Source: Kofleriaceae bacterium
GTDB taxonomy: Bacteria; Myxococcota_A; Polyangia; Haliangiales; Haliangiaceae
NCBI GenBank assembly: GCA_016763395.1
Contig: JAESTW010000555.1
Coordinates: 1 to 5,214, forward strand
DNA: 5,214 nt
Direction of reading: 5' to 3'
Every line of letters starts with the position of its first letter. Position 1 is the stretch's first letter. A program made the translations under genes and the position numbers. Of this stretch, positions 1 through 5,214 are shown piece by piece. The notes beneath the pieces were generated by a model. The model saw only the letters and a list, made by a program, of their open reading frames with translations. It made no database searches and had not been told where the DNA came from.

Positions 1-1492
1 AGGAATGAGAGGCAGCTGGCATGAGCGCGGCAGCAAGGGGCGCAGGCACAGGCGCAACACCTGGTAGGGCGTAGGAGGCGGGCATTTCGGCCATTGTGTC
101 CGGTGAGCTTTGAGAGGGCTCAGCGTTCCAGGACTTCGGCGCTACAAACGCGGCGGGCGCAGTTTCGCTTGGCGGTGGAGTTGGCAGTCGCGCAGAGACG
201 CCCGAGTTCATCGCTGGTGATTGCGCGCTTGGGGGGCGTGGTAAAATCTGTGATGGACTTTGTCCGAAATCTGGTGGTGGCGGAGTTAGTACGCCGGGCA
301 ACACGCTTGATGGGGAACCTGAGACATCTGCCGAGAGCGCAACCGGGGAGAGATTTTGATTCACTTTCTCGGGTGGCGGCGTTGGCGTTGCAACCGGCAT
401 TGCGTCAGCGACGGTTCGTGTGAATACGTCCGGTGTAGATTCACTTTCTCGTCTGGTTTTGTTTACCGAGAGAGCAATATCGACAGAGACGTCGGCGACG
501 GTCTTGGTCAGAACTTCTTCGTCGACGTCCAAACTCTCGTCAAAGGGCGAGGAGTTGTCCGTATTTTTCGACAAGAGGTCGGCCTCAAAAGGAGTGGTAG
601 CTGCAGGAGAGGCTGCCGCTGCCGCTGCCAGGACCTCCTTGGATGGTGGTTCTAGAATTGCCGTTGCTAGCTCATCTATTTCCAGCTCATCGATTTCGGG
701 CTCATCGACTTCGGGCTCGTTGGTTTCTAGTTCATCAAGGTCTAGTTCGTCGAGCTCAGCTTCATCCTCTTCAAGCTCCGGGTTGTCTGAAGAGTCGTCT
801 AGATCTTCGAGCTCGGGTAAATCCTCGTCAGCTGGGAGTTCCTCGAGCTCGGCCAACTCGTCAATGCTCTCCTCTGCGTCCTCTGTCGGCGCTTTGGGTT
901 GGGAGCCGATTTCAGTGGCCTCGTCTGCGTCCGAGCCATCAGCCAAGTCGAAGGCTTTGTCCAGGCCGCTTGTCGCTGGGCCAGGGTTGATTGATGCCTT
1001 ATTTTTATTTGGCGCTTTGACCATCATAGATGGCAGTGGAGCCTTGATACTGGCCTTGTCCGAGTCGGCGGCACTAGAAGCAGAAAAATCTACGTTGGTT
1101 TTGGTCGCCGGTTTTAGTTTAGGCAGTGTGGCTTTGATCGCCGGAGTTACTTTCGGCAGTGAGGCGCTAGGCTTTGGTGCTGAGGAACCGGCTTTGGGGG
1201 GAGCAACCGCAGGAGGTGGCAGGGAGCTAGACTTCGAGCGAGGCTGAGACTTATTCGCAGCCGCGTCTTTTTCGCCTGGGGGTAGAATCTTGGTAGCAAC
1301 AAGAGTTGCGTCGCCAGCATTGGTACCGGGAAACTCTTTCTGAGGCGGTTCGGCAACCGTGAGATTGGGATCGAAGGCAGGCTCACTTTCGCTGTCAACG
1401 TCCGGAGTTACGAGCATAGCTCCACACTCTGGACACGGATCTATGGGTAGGATCCGACTTCGATCCGCATTGCACTTGGGACAGGTAAACAT
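1..1492 (-). CDS. Zinc-ribbon protein with acidic repeat and Pro-rich tail (3' end outside window)
   Basis: An open frame runs from ATG 1492 to the window edge without a stop: 497 codons, C-terminus missing. The N-terminus MFTCPKCNADR carries a zinc ribbon, C4-x2-C7-x12-C20-x2-C23 (CPKC...CPEC), as in short MJ0042/zinc-ribbon heads. It is followed by an Ala/Pro/Lys/Ser-rich linker (about 60-180), a strongly acidic stretch (about 185-275) ending in six tandem pentapeptides of the type ExDEL, an Ala run, and then Pro-rich sequence with three TPPP-type clusters. No catalytic domain is visible; a folded domain may lie beyond the edge. The protein looks cytoplasmic at its N-terminus, since there is no signal peptide and no membrane segment in the visible part. 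ATG 1513 is an in-frame alternative start adding seven residues (MGRTRNL); both have only modest G-rich upstream sequence, and 1492 puts the ribbon at the very N-terminus as is usual. Function unknown; low complexity makes homology calls unreliable. Confidence 0.85.
   Translation of the reverse strand, partial: MFTCPKCNADRSRILPIDPCPECGAMLVTPDVDSESEPAFDPNLTVAEPPQKEFPGTNAGDATLVATKILPPGEKDAAANKSQPRSKSSSLPPPAVAPPKAGSSAPKPSASLPKVTPAIKATLPKLKPATKTNVDFSASSAADSDKASIKAPLPSMMVKAPNKNKASINPGPATSGLDKAFDLADGSDADEATEIGSQPKAPTEDAEESIDELAELEELPADEDLPELEDLDDSSDNPELEEDEAELDELDLDELETNEPEVDEPEIDELEIDELATAILEPPSKEVLAAAAAASPAATTPFEADLLSKNTDNSSPFDESLDVDEEVLTKTVADVSVDIALSVNKTRRESESTPDVFTRTVADAMPVATPTPPPEKVNQNLSPVALSADVSGSPSSVLPGVLTPPPPDFGQSPSQILPRPPSAQSPAMNSGVSARLPTPPPSETAPAAFVAPKSWNAEPSQSSPDTMAEMPASYALPGVAPVPAPLAAALMPAASHS
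358..451. repeat. Pair of 14-bp direct repeats inside the zinc-ribbon gene
   Basis: The 14-mer gattcactttctcg occurs at 358-371 and again at 438-451, 80 bp apart. Because 80 is not a multiple of three, the copies are read in different frames (as EKVN and RESES), so protein-level selection does not explain the identity. Nearby, a second similarity pair encodes TVAD twice (residues 331-334 and 360-363). This may be a remnant of local duplication with later slippage, or chance in low-complexity DNA. Confidence 0.5.
668..757 (-). repeat. Six 15-bp imperfect tandem repeats encoding the acidic pentapeptide ExDEL
   Basis: Read on the minus strand, 757 to 668 splits exactly into six 15-nt units encoding ELDEL, DLDEL, ETNEP, EVDEP, EIDEL and EIDEL (residues 246-275 of the zinc-ribbon protein). 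The consensus is [E/D]-x-D-E-[L/P]. Adjacent units are close at DNA level too: on the plus strand ctcatcgatttcggg is followed directly by ctcatcgacttcggg. This indicates expansion by in-frame duplication. The preceding residues (about 209-245, SIDELAELEEL and onward) have similar composition but less regular spacing. Confidence 0.85.
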
Positions 1493-1655
1493 CAAGTTTC
1501 GCGTTCTCCCCATTGCAGAGGACCCCCAGATTGTACCGGTTTCTCTACGGACTCAGAGACCGTTACTACATGCTATTTTCAAAAATCCCGACAATTGGAG
1601 AGTTAGTGAAAGGAAACTCGCTCCCACCGTTCAACACATTGAAGGTATTTAACCG

Positions 1656-2171
1656 CTAGATGTTGCTTAAATCGGGACGCTCTTGAATGCAGGTTAGCTC
1701 CGCTTTACCGTCATCTCGTTCCAAACTCAGCAGTTCTAACTCAGATACAAGTTCACTTATCTCGACGATCATGTCGTCGTCTACGGCACCTTCTGAGGTG
1801 TCGCGAGGAATACGACGTTCCAAGCTTCGGCGGTTGTACCGGAAGATCCGAGTGTCTTTTTTGCCCCACCGCCGTTCATCACCTCGTCTATCACGACGCA
1901 ACTGAGTGCGTATTCCAGCAATGGACTGCGGAATTGGATCTAAACTCGCGGTCATACACGAGCAGTTGTGGCAAATGGGCATCCATGAGCCCAAGAGCTC
2001 AACGCTTTTTAGATGTTCACGTCGTCGGTCACCGCACAGGCAACACAGCGCACCAAGTCCAACTGGTCGATGCGATACCCACTTGTTGTAGCAACCCCAG
2101 CATCGCCCTCTGCGAAGTTCACTGACTTTTGCACAACAGATCTGACACGATGATTGAGGTTTCTTGAGCAT
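1656..2171 (-). CDS. Uncharacterised protein with four CxxC pairs (double zinc-finger type)
   Basis: This 171-residue protein is not recognised as a named family. The cysteine pattern is regular: C9-x2-C12 with C24-x2-C27, then C43-x2-C46 with C67-x2-C70, suggesting two four-Cys zinc sites in the first 70 residues. Further cysteines (C13, C44, C72) flank these. Next comes a very basic stretch (about 88-121, many Arg, including RRDRRGDERRWGKK), which could bind nucleic acid. The C-terminus (about 125-160) is acidic and leucine-rich (MIVEISELVSELELLSLE), a possible short amphipathic or coiled-coil helix. No signal peptide or membrane segment is seen. ATG 2171 is the only ATG/GTG/TTG start after an in-frame TAG near 2212, but its Shine-Dalgarno match is poor. 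It lies 100 nt after infA and 163 nt before the zinc-ribbon gene. A nucleic-acid-binding or regulatory role is inference from zinc sites plus basic charge. Confidence 0.8.
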   Translation of the reverse strand: MLKKPQSSCQICCAKVSELRRGRCWGCYNKWVSHRPVGLGALCCLCGDRRREHLKSVELLGSWMPICHNCSCMTASLDPIPQSIAGIRTQLRRDRRGDERRWGKKDTRIFRYNRRSLERRIPRDTSEGAVDDDMIVEISELVSELELLSLERDDGKAELTCIQERPDLSNI

Positions 2172-2235
2172 CTGGCCCGAGTAAAGGCCACCTTCGTGCT
2201 GGCGGCAACTTTTCTACAATATCAGGCGATGTCAT
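2119..2235 (-). other. Possible short leader ORF overlapping the CxxC-protein start
   Basis: ATG 2235 is preceded by GGAG with a 5-nt spacer (GGAGTCAACATG), a better ribosome site than that of the following gene. The frame encodes 38 residues (MTSPDIVEKLPPARRW...) and stops at TGA 2119-2121, after the ATG of the CxxC protein at 2171 in another frame. It could be a translated leader that couples translation, or chance. No homology is recognised. Confidence 0.2.
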
Positions 2236-2271
2236 GTTGACTCCATACTCTGGAATCAGAACTCCGGAAGT

Positions 2272-2490
2272 TTATCGTTCTCGATAGACGATAAAGCCGC
2301 GAGCTGGATCATAGGGAGAAACTGCAACAGTCACCCTATCGCCCAAAACCACACGAATTCTGTAGCGCCGAGTTCGGCCCGACAATTTAGCGAGAACTTC
2401 GTGTCCGTTTTCGCACTTCACGCGGAAGTTTCCGCCTTTACCAACATGAATCACTTCACCTTGGAGTTGTATTAGATCTTCCTTACTCAT
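2272..2490 (-). CDS. infA: Translation initiation factor IF-1
   Basis: This 72-residue protein has the same length as E. coli IF-1 and aligns with it without gaps: MSKEDLIQLQGEV at the start, FRVKCENGH at 22-30, the loop SGRTRRYRIRVV at 37-48, GDRVTV at 50-55, SPYDPARG at 58-65 and a terminal YRER. IF-1 is a single S1-type OB fold that binds the 30S A site with IF-2 and IF-3 and enforces correct start selection. Conserved R41, R46, Y60, D61 and R70 are present; the usual GKMRK loop reads GRTRR, so M40 is Thr. The start at 2490 is chosen over an in-frame upstream start at 2550 because it gives family length and has GAGAGA six bases upstream. The gene sits alone, outside a ribosomal-protein cluster, which suggests a second, paralogous infA; that is inference, as the rest of the genome is not visible. 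Confidence 0.95.
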   Translation of the reverse strand: MSKEDLIQLQGEVIHVGKGGNFRVKCENGHEVLAKLSGRTRRYRIRVVLGDRVTVAVSPYDPARGFIVYRER

Positions 2491-2496
2491 ACGCGG

Positions 2497-2502
2497 TCTC
2501 TC
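2497..2502 (-). promoter_or_regulatory. Ribosome binding site of infA
   Basis: GAGAGA on the minus strand lies six bases before ATG 2490. It supports the 72-residue IF-1 start over the upstream in-frame start at 2550. Confidence 0.55.
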
Positions 2503-2612
2503 TCGACAGCCTCTTACGGCAGTCTCTTTCGGGCGCGTTGTACCAGGCAAAATCTGCTCTGGCTATTGGATGGAACAAAGACTGGTTTATTGTGCAGGCC
2601 AATTTCTTGGGA

Positions 2613-2639
2613 AGCTAAAATAGCTAAGTAAAATTAGCT
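2613..2639 (-). repeat. AT-rich TTAGCT repeats after the kinase gene; weak terminator candidate
   Basis: On the minus strand AGCTAA (2639-2634), TTAGCT (2627-2622) and TTAGCT (2618-2613) lie within 27 bp, just after the kinase stop. The first two can form a 6-bp stem with a 6-nt loop, followed by ATTTT. The stem is AT-rich and the T-run short, so termination would be weak. It may instead be an AT-rich promoter-proximal element for infA; no good -35/-10 pair was found in this 159-nt gap. Confidence 0.3.
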
Positions 2640-2649
2640 GGTTATGCAA

Positions 2650-4338
2650 CTACTCAGTCCAGGTGCCAAGTCGTCCAGTTTTGTCTGGATTGAGGATTTG
2701 ACCGCGCTGGGGCTTCTCTGTGGGGGAATCTACGCCTTTAACTGCTGGGCTTGTGACGACAGCCTCGGTTGGCTTACCCGTTTTGTCAGCATCATTTCCA
2801 CCGCCATTTTTGTCTTTGTCTCGGCGTTTTCGGTTGTTGAGGGTCACCATCTCTTGGCGATCGGCAACAACTGGCAAGTCGATACGAGTATTTCCGTATC
2901 CAGTTTTGCGTAGGATAAAGCTCATCACTCCTTGCCCTTGAAGCACCTGTACAGTGACCGGTGTCCGGCCGACTTCTACGCCGTCCGCCAATCGGTACAC
3001 CCGAGCTCCCTGAGGCTGGGAATCCAACACCAGTGAGATGTACTCTGTCTCGGCAGGAACCTCGACCAGCTCTTGGACAATAATCCGATCGGCAGATTTC
3101 TCCAATGGTTGCACGTTGGCAAGAGAACTCGGAGTGTTCTCGGACATAGAAGAAGTCGTAGTGCCTTTGTCTAGCAAGTGATAGGTCCCCCAACCTCCTA
3201 GTCCCAATCCCAATACGACGGCAATCGGAATCACGATGCCGCGCGTTCCGCCAGATTTTCTTCGAACCGCTGCGGTGCCCGTCTGTATACGCTCGTAGTT
3301 GCCCTCAACATCGACCTTGATTCCCAAGGTACTCATGTCCTCGCCGGACATCGCCGTGTTGAAGTACTCAGAAGCGGCGTCATCAATGGTATCCGCTAGA
3401 TAATCTAACTGATTGCCAATTGCTTCAACATCCCGGACGGGAATCTCCATCGATGCTGCCAGGCTTGGCTCGGGCGTGTCCATCTTGGACATTAGCGCGA
3501 TCTGGTTGAGCTCAGAGATCACCTCCTGCATGGTCTGTGGCCTATCTCCTGGGTCTTTGGCGAGAAGGCGGAGGACTAGCTCCTCTAAGCGGACTGGGAC
3601 GGAACTCTCAATTTCGCGAGGTGCTTGGGGGATTAAGTGTATGTGCGCGGCTAGAATTTCGCCTGCCCCTTTCATGGCGAAGGGCGGACGGCCACATAGC
3701 ATCTGGTAGAGAACGCAGCCGAGGGAGTAAATGTCTGTCCGGTGGTCGATGTTCCCCGCGCCCCGGCACTGCTCTGGTGACATGTAATAGGGAGTCCCCA
3801 TCAGGCGACCGGTCTCGGTTTGTACACTGCTGTCCGAAGTGTTGTTTTGTAGTTTGGCAATCCCGAAGTCTAGAATCTGAATTCGCTCACCGCGAGGCAT
3901 TGCGGCATCCGGCACTACAAAAACGTTGTCCGGCTTTAGGTCTCGATGAATGATGCCGGCTTCATGAGTTGCCATGAGAGTTCCAGCCATGAGCCGCGCT
4001 AGCGCGATTGTTCGCCCGGGTGTAAGGCGTGTCCGGTTTTCCAGAATATCGCCTAAGGTAACTCCCTCCAACATCTCCATAATGATGTAGGCGTTGCCGT
4101 CCGGGAGATGACCATAGTCAAAAATCTCGGGTATTCCCGGGTGTTTGATCATCGCCGCCGCGCGGGCCTCGTTGAAAAAGCGATTGACGATTTCTTCGGA
4201 TTCGCAGCGCTCTGGTTTGAGCACTTTGATTGCAGCCCGCTTGCCCAAGAGAACGTGCTCTGCGCTGTAGACAATACCCATCCCCCCAGAGCCAATCTGG
4301 GAGTCAATTCGGTAATTTCCTAGGGTTTCGCCGAGCAT
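2650..4338 (-). CDS. Membrane-anchored Ser/Thr protein kinase (Hanks/PknB type) with C-terminal PEGA-like domain
   Basis: This 562-residue protein transfers phosphate from ATP to Ser/Thr of target proteins. The kinase domain (about 9-278) has all core motifs: Gly loop GSGGMGIVY (16-24), AIKVLK with K38, helix-C glutamate E57, HRDLKPDN (131-138, D133 catalytic), DFG (157-159), activation-loop GTPYYMSPEQ (181-190), D202 of the DIYSLG motif, and R266 in DRP. It is therefore predicted active. A juxtamembrane linker (about 285-366) is rich in acidic residues, Ser and Thr and is a plausible autophosphorylation region. One membrane segment follows (about 367-389, GIVIPIAVVLGLGLGGWG). The outer part contains a PEGA-like domain (about 432-500; SQPQGARVYRLADG, GRTPVTV, KTGY) and a charged, probably disordered tail (503-562). 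The kinase is thus inside and PEGA outside, typical of myxobacterial receptor kinases. The start MLGETLGNYRI fits the family, although upstream SD is weak. It begins 55 nt after the P460 stop, so co-transcription is likely. Target and ligand are unknown. Confidence 0.95.
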   Translation of the reverse strand: MLGETLGNYRIDSQIGSGGMGIVYSAEHVLLGKRAAIKVLKPERCESEEIVNRFFNEARAAAMIKHPGIPEIFDYGHLPDGNAYIIMEMLEGVTLGDILENRTRLTPGRTIALARLMAGTLMATHEAGIIHRDLKPDNVFVVPDAAMPRGERIQILDFGIAKLQNNTSDSSVQTETGRLMGTPYYMSPEQCRGAGNIDHRTDIYSLGCVLYQMLCGRPPFAMKGAGEILAAHIHLIPQAPREIESSVPVRLEELVLRLLAKDPGDRPQTMQEVISELNQIALMSKMDTPEPSLAASMEIPVRDVEAIGNQLDYLADTIDDAASEYFNTAMSGEDMSTLGIKVDVEGNYERIQTGTAAVRRKSGGTRGIVIPIAVVLGLGLGGWGTYHLLDKGTTTSSMSENTPSSLANVQPLEKSADRIIVQELVEVPAETEYISLVLDSQPQGARVYRLADGVEVGRTPVTVQVLQGQGVMSFILRKTGYGNTRIDLPVVADRQEMVTLNNRKRRDKDKNGGGNDADKTGKPTEAVVTSPAVKGVDSPTEKPQRGQILNPDKTGRLGTWTE

Positions 4339-4393
4339 CGTCGCTGCCTGAGCTTAGTGTAGCAAGATTGTCGCAATAACTGGGTCGCGCAAG

Positions 4394-4951
4394 CTATTGT
4401 GAGTTCTTGTCGCGCTTTTCCGGCGGCATGCCCAAGTTACGATCGTATATATCGTGGCAGCCTACGCAGTAATCGACCTTTTTGGAGGGACTTCGCCAAT
4501 CTGGGTTCTTGCCAATTTTATCGGCCCACTCCTTTGGCGGGTCAGGCCACTGAAAGCCGTAGAACCAATCACCGTTGTCAGGAGCGAAACCCTCCGGCAT
4601 TTTCTCCATGATGAAGAGCGGTCCAGATTCTCCAGCAACGCCGTCCTGATTTTCCCATGATGGCTTGACCACAATGGAGCCAACAGGCATATCGGTGTCG
4701 AGGTTTTTGTAGGCCTCAAGGCCAATATCGTTGACATAGATTTCGACAAAGCGCTTGCCGTGGGTATTGGAAATCCAAGCGCCCGGTGAAACATTGGTGT
4801 AGTTCTTCCAGTCTTGCCACGAATCTGGTTCGCTGTTTTTTTCATCCGCTTCGGACATCGCAGGCGATGCTGGTTGAGAATTGGAAGACCCGGCACAAGA
4901 GAATGCGGCGACGGACAACAGAGATGCTGGCAATAGCAAGAGTGATTTCAT
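4394..4951 (-). CDS. Cytochrome P460 family c-type haem lipoprotein
   Basis: This 185-residue protein has an N-terminal lipoprotein signal (MKSLLLLPASLLSVAAFSC) with probable lipidation at C19 (box A-F-S-C, acceptable but not ideal), then a Ser/Glu-rich linker (20-45). The P460-type domain covers about 46-170: SNTHGKRFVEIYVND (61-75), MPVGSIVVK (88-96), FIMEKMPEG, GDWFYGFQW, and the covalent haem motif C162-V-G-C165-H166 near the C-terminus, as usual for the family. Characterised P460s oxidise hydroxylamine or handle NO, and carry a Lys-haem cross-link; K96 is a candidate but this needs alignment to confirm, and relatives without the link (cytochrome c'-beta type) bind NO. The protein is exported and membrane-tethered; substrate unknown. 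ATG 4951 is chosen because the signal peptide begins there and GAGGT lies 11 nt upstream; the TTG at 5002 would place 17 polar residues before the signal. The Shine-Dalgarno lies inside a perfect palindrome. Confidence 0.9.
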   Translation of the reverse strand: MKSLLLLPASLLSVAAFSCAGSSNSQPASPAMSEADEKNSEPDSWQDWKNYTNVSPGAWISNTHGKRFVEIYVNDIGLEAYKNLDTDMPVGSIVVKPSWENQDGVAGESGPLFIMEKMPEGFAPDNGDWFYGFQWPDPPKEWADKIGKNPDWRSPSKKVDYCVGCHDIYDRNLGMPPEKRDKNSQ

Positions 4952-4957
4952 GTTCGC

Positions 4958-4980
4958 AATATACCTCAATGAGGTATATT
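4958..4980. promoter_or_regulatory. Perfect palindrome, 10-bp arms: operator or RNA hairpin upstream of P460 gene
   Basis: Arms aatatacctc (4958-4967) and gaggtatatt (4971-4980) are exact reverse complements around a 3-nt centre (aat). The element ends 6 nt upstream of the P460 ATG at 4951 and lies between divergent genes. It resembles the symmetric site of a dimeric repressor. Alternatively, if present in the P460 transcript it would fold into a 10-bp hairpin whose 3' arm contains the GAGGT Shine-Dalgarno. It does not obviously match the Fur, LexA or NsrR consensus sequences I know. Confidence 0.75.
4963..4967 (-). promoter_or_regulatory. Ribosome binding site of the P460 gene
   Basis: GAGGT on the minus strand, 11 nt before ATG 4951. 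It is paired with ACCTC of the opposite palindrome arm if the transcript includes both arms, so translation could be controlled by hairpin opening. Confidence 0.5.
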
Positions 4981-5043
4981 CCTGGCGGTCGACAATGCCC
5001 AACTTTTGGAAACAGGCTATTGGAGGGAGTGATCCTGCGAAAA

Positions 5044-5118
5044 TTGAGTACCCTCAAGCTACCAGAATGGACGTACTTCGTGACGCCAAGAATGGCGGAC
5101 GCTCCCGATCGCCTGTGA
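5044..5118 (+). other. Possible short leader ORF ending on the lipoprotein start
   Basis: A strong Shine-Dalgarno-like GGAGGGAG (5022-5029) precedes a frame that can start at TTG 5044 (24 residues, spacer 14 nt), CTG 5035 (spacer 5 nt) or GTG 5029. It ends at TGA 5116-5118, overlapping the GTG 5115 of the next gene as GTGA. Such overlaps couple translation in operons. Non-ATG starts and lack of homology keep this tentative. Confidence 0.2.
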
Positions 5119-5214
5119 CTAGATCTCCGTTACTTTTAAGCCGTGGATTACTCGTGGCTGGGCTGCTGCTTTCTACGGCGTGTGGTGGGTGCTCCGATTC
5201 GCCACCTACGCCCG
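5115..5214 (+). CDS. Probable lipoprotein, N-terminal fragment (continues past window)
   Basis: From GTG 5115 the frame reads a compact lipoprotein signal: basic n-region MTRSPLLLSRG, hydrophobic core LLVAGLLLSTA and C23 as probable lipidation site (STAC), followed by GGCSDSPPTP, a typical disordered post-cleavage linker. Only 33 codons are visible, so the mature function is unknown. In-frame ATG codons at 5067 and 4995 are alternative starts, but would place 16 or 40 polar residues before the signal. The GTG has no close Shine-Dalgarno of its own; it overlaps the stop of a possible leader ORF (GTGA). It is divergent from the P460 gene, sharing the intergenic palindrome. Confidence 0.6.
   Translation, partial: MTRSPLLLSRGLLVAGLLLSTACGGCSDSPPTP

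Larger units (their letters stand above)
4953..4980 (+). promoter_or_regulatory. Candidate promoter for the rightward lipoprotein gene
   Basis: On the plus strand TTCGCA (4953-4958; four of six match TTGACA) and TATATT (4975-4980; five of six match TATAAT) are separated by 16 bp. The -10 box falls in the right arm of the palindrome, so a protein bound there would block it. The match is by eye only and could be chance in an AT-rich palindrome. Confidence 0.3.

Noticed and set aside
420..1247. Long plus-strand frame encoding a Ser-rich 275-residue protein
   Set aside because: It is the antisense of the acidic Asp/Glu/Leu codons of the zinc-ribbon gene: GAG/GAA/GAC read backward give TCG/TTC/CTC and runs of Ser. 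The minus-strand frame is longer, has a recognisable zinc ribbon and continues off the edge.
1493..1655. Promoter-like pieces (TTGTCG with TGTAGT; TACAAT near 1534) upstream of the zinc-ribbon gene
   Set aside because: Neither forms a convincing -35/-10 pair with good spacing, so no promoter is called in this gap.
2491..2550. N-terminal extension of IF-1 by 20 residues
   Set aside because: IF-1 proteins are about 72 residues and begin MxKED; the extension is Arg-rich and unlike the family, and a ribosome site precedes 2490.
2792..3193. 133-residue minus-strand frame inside the kinase gene
   Set aside because: A shadow frame of the kinase PEGA region; the kinase frame is intact and has continuous domain matches.
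4339..4393. Terminator between the P460 and kinase genes
   Set aside because: Only short partial repeats (TTGCGCGAC and TTGCGAC) are present, with no stable stem or T-run; read-through seems more likely.
4952..5002. TTG start giving 17 more residues on the P460 protein
   Set aside because: It would put polar residues ahead of a clear lipoprotein signal and translate through the palindrome.
4786..5118. 110-residue plus-strand frame over the 5' half of the P460 gene
   Set aside because: Mostly antisense to the P460 gene, with no recognisable family; only its last codons, after the GGAGGGAG site, were kept as a tentative leader.

Overview
The window comes from a bacterium of moderate, near-balanced base composition. 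A Hanks-type kinase with a PEGA ectodomain, small poly-Cys zinc proteins, a zinc-ribbon protein with a long acidic and proline-rich tail, and a stand-alone IF-1 gene together suggest a myxobacterium-like (Myxococcota / former Deltaproteobacteria) genome. This is inference from family knowledge; there is no rRNA or other marker to fix the taxon.

Layout: five genes lie on the minus strand, and one starts on the plus strand at the right edge. In minus-strand transcription order they are: (a) a cytochrome P460-type c-haem lipoprotein (4951..4394); (b) a membrane-anchored Ser/Thr protein kinase with an extracytoplasmic PEGA-like domain (4338..2650), starting 55 nt after the P460 stop; (c) translation initiation factor IF-1 (2490..2272); (d) an unrecognised 171-residue protein with four CxxC pairs (2171..1656); (e) a large zinc-ribbon protein (1492 to beyond position 1), open for 497 codons, with an acidic pentapeptide repeat and then Pro-rich sequence. 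On the plus strand, a probable lipoprotein begins near 5115 and runs off the window.

The most striking non-coding element is a perfect inverted repeat at 4958..4980 (10-bp arms, 3-nt centre). It lies between the divergent P460 and lipoprotein genes, and one arm contains the P460 Shine-Dalgarno sequence. It could be a dimeric-repressor operator or an RNA hairpin that masks the ribosome site.

How the genes work together is not certain. P460 and kinase may be co-transcribed. IF-1, the CxxC protein and the zinc-ribbon protein are separated by gaps of 100 to 163 nt, so they may have their own promoters. No RNA genes, insertion sequences, CRISPR arrays or convincing strong terminators were seen. 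No stretch over 300 nt is gene-free; the gaps are 1493-1655, 2172-2271, 2491-2649, 4339-4393 and 4952-5114.
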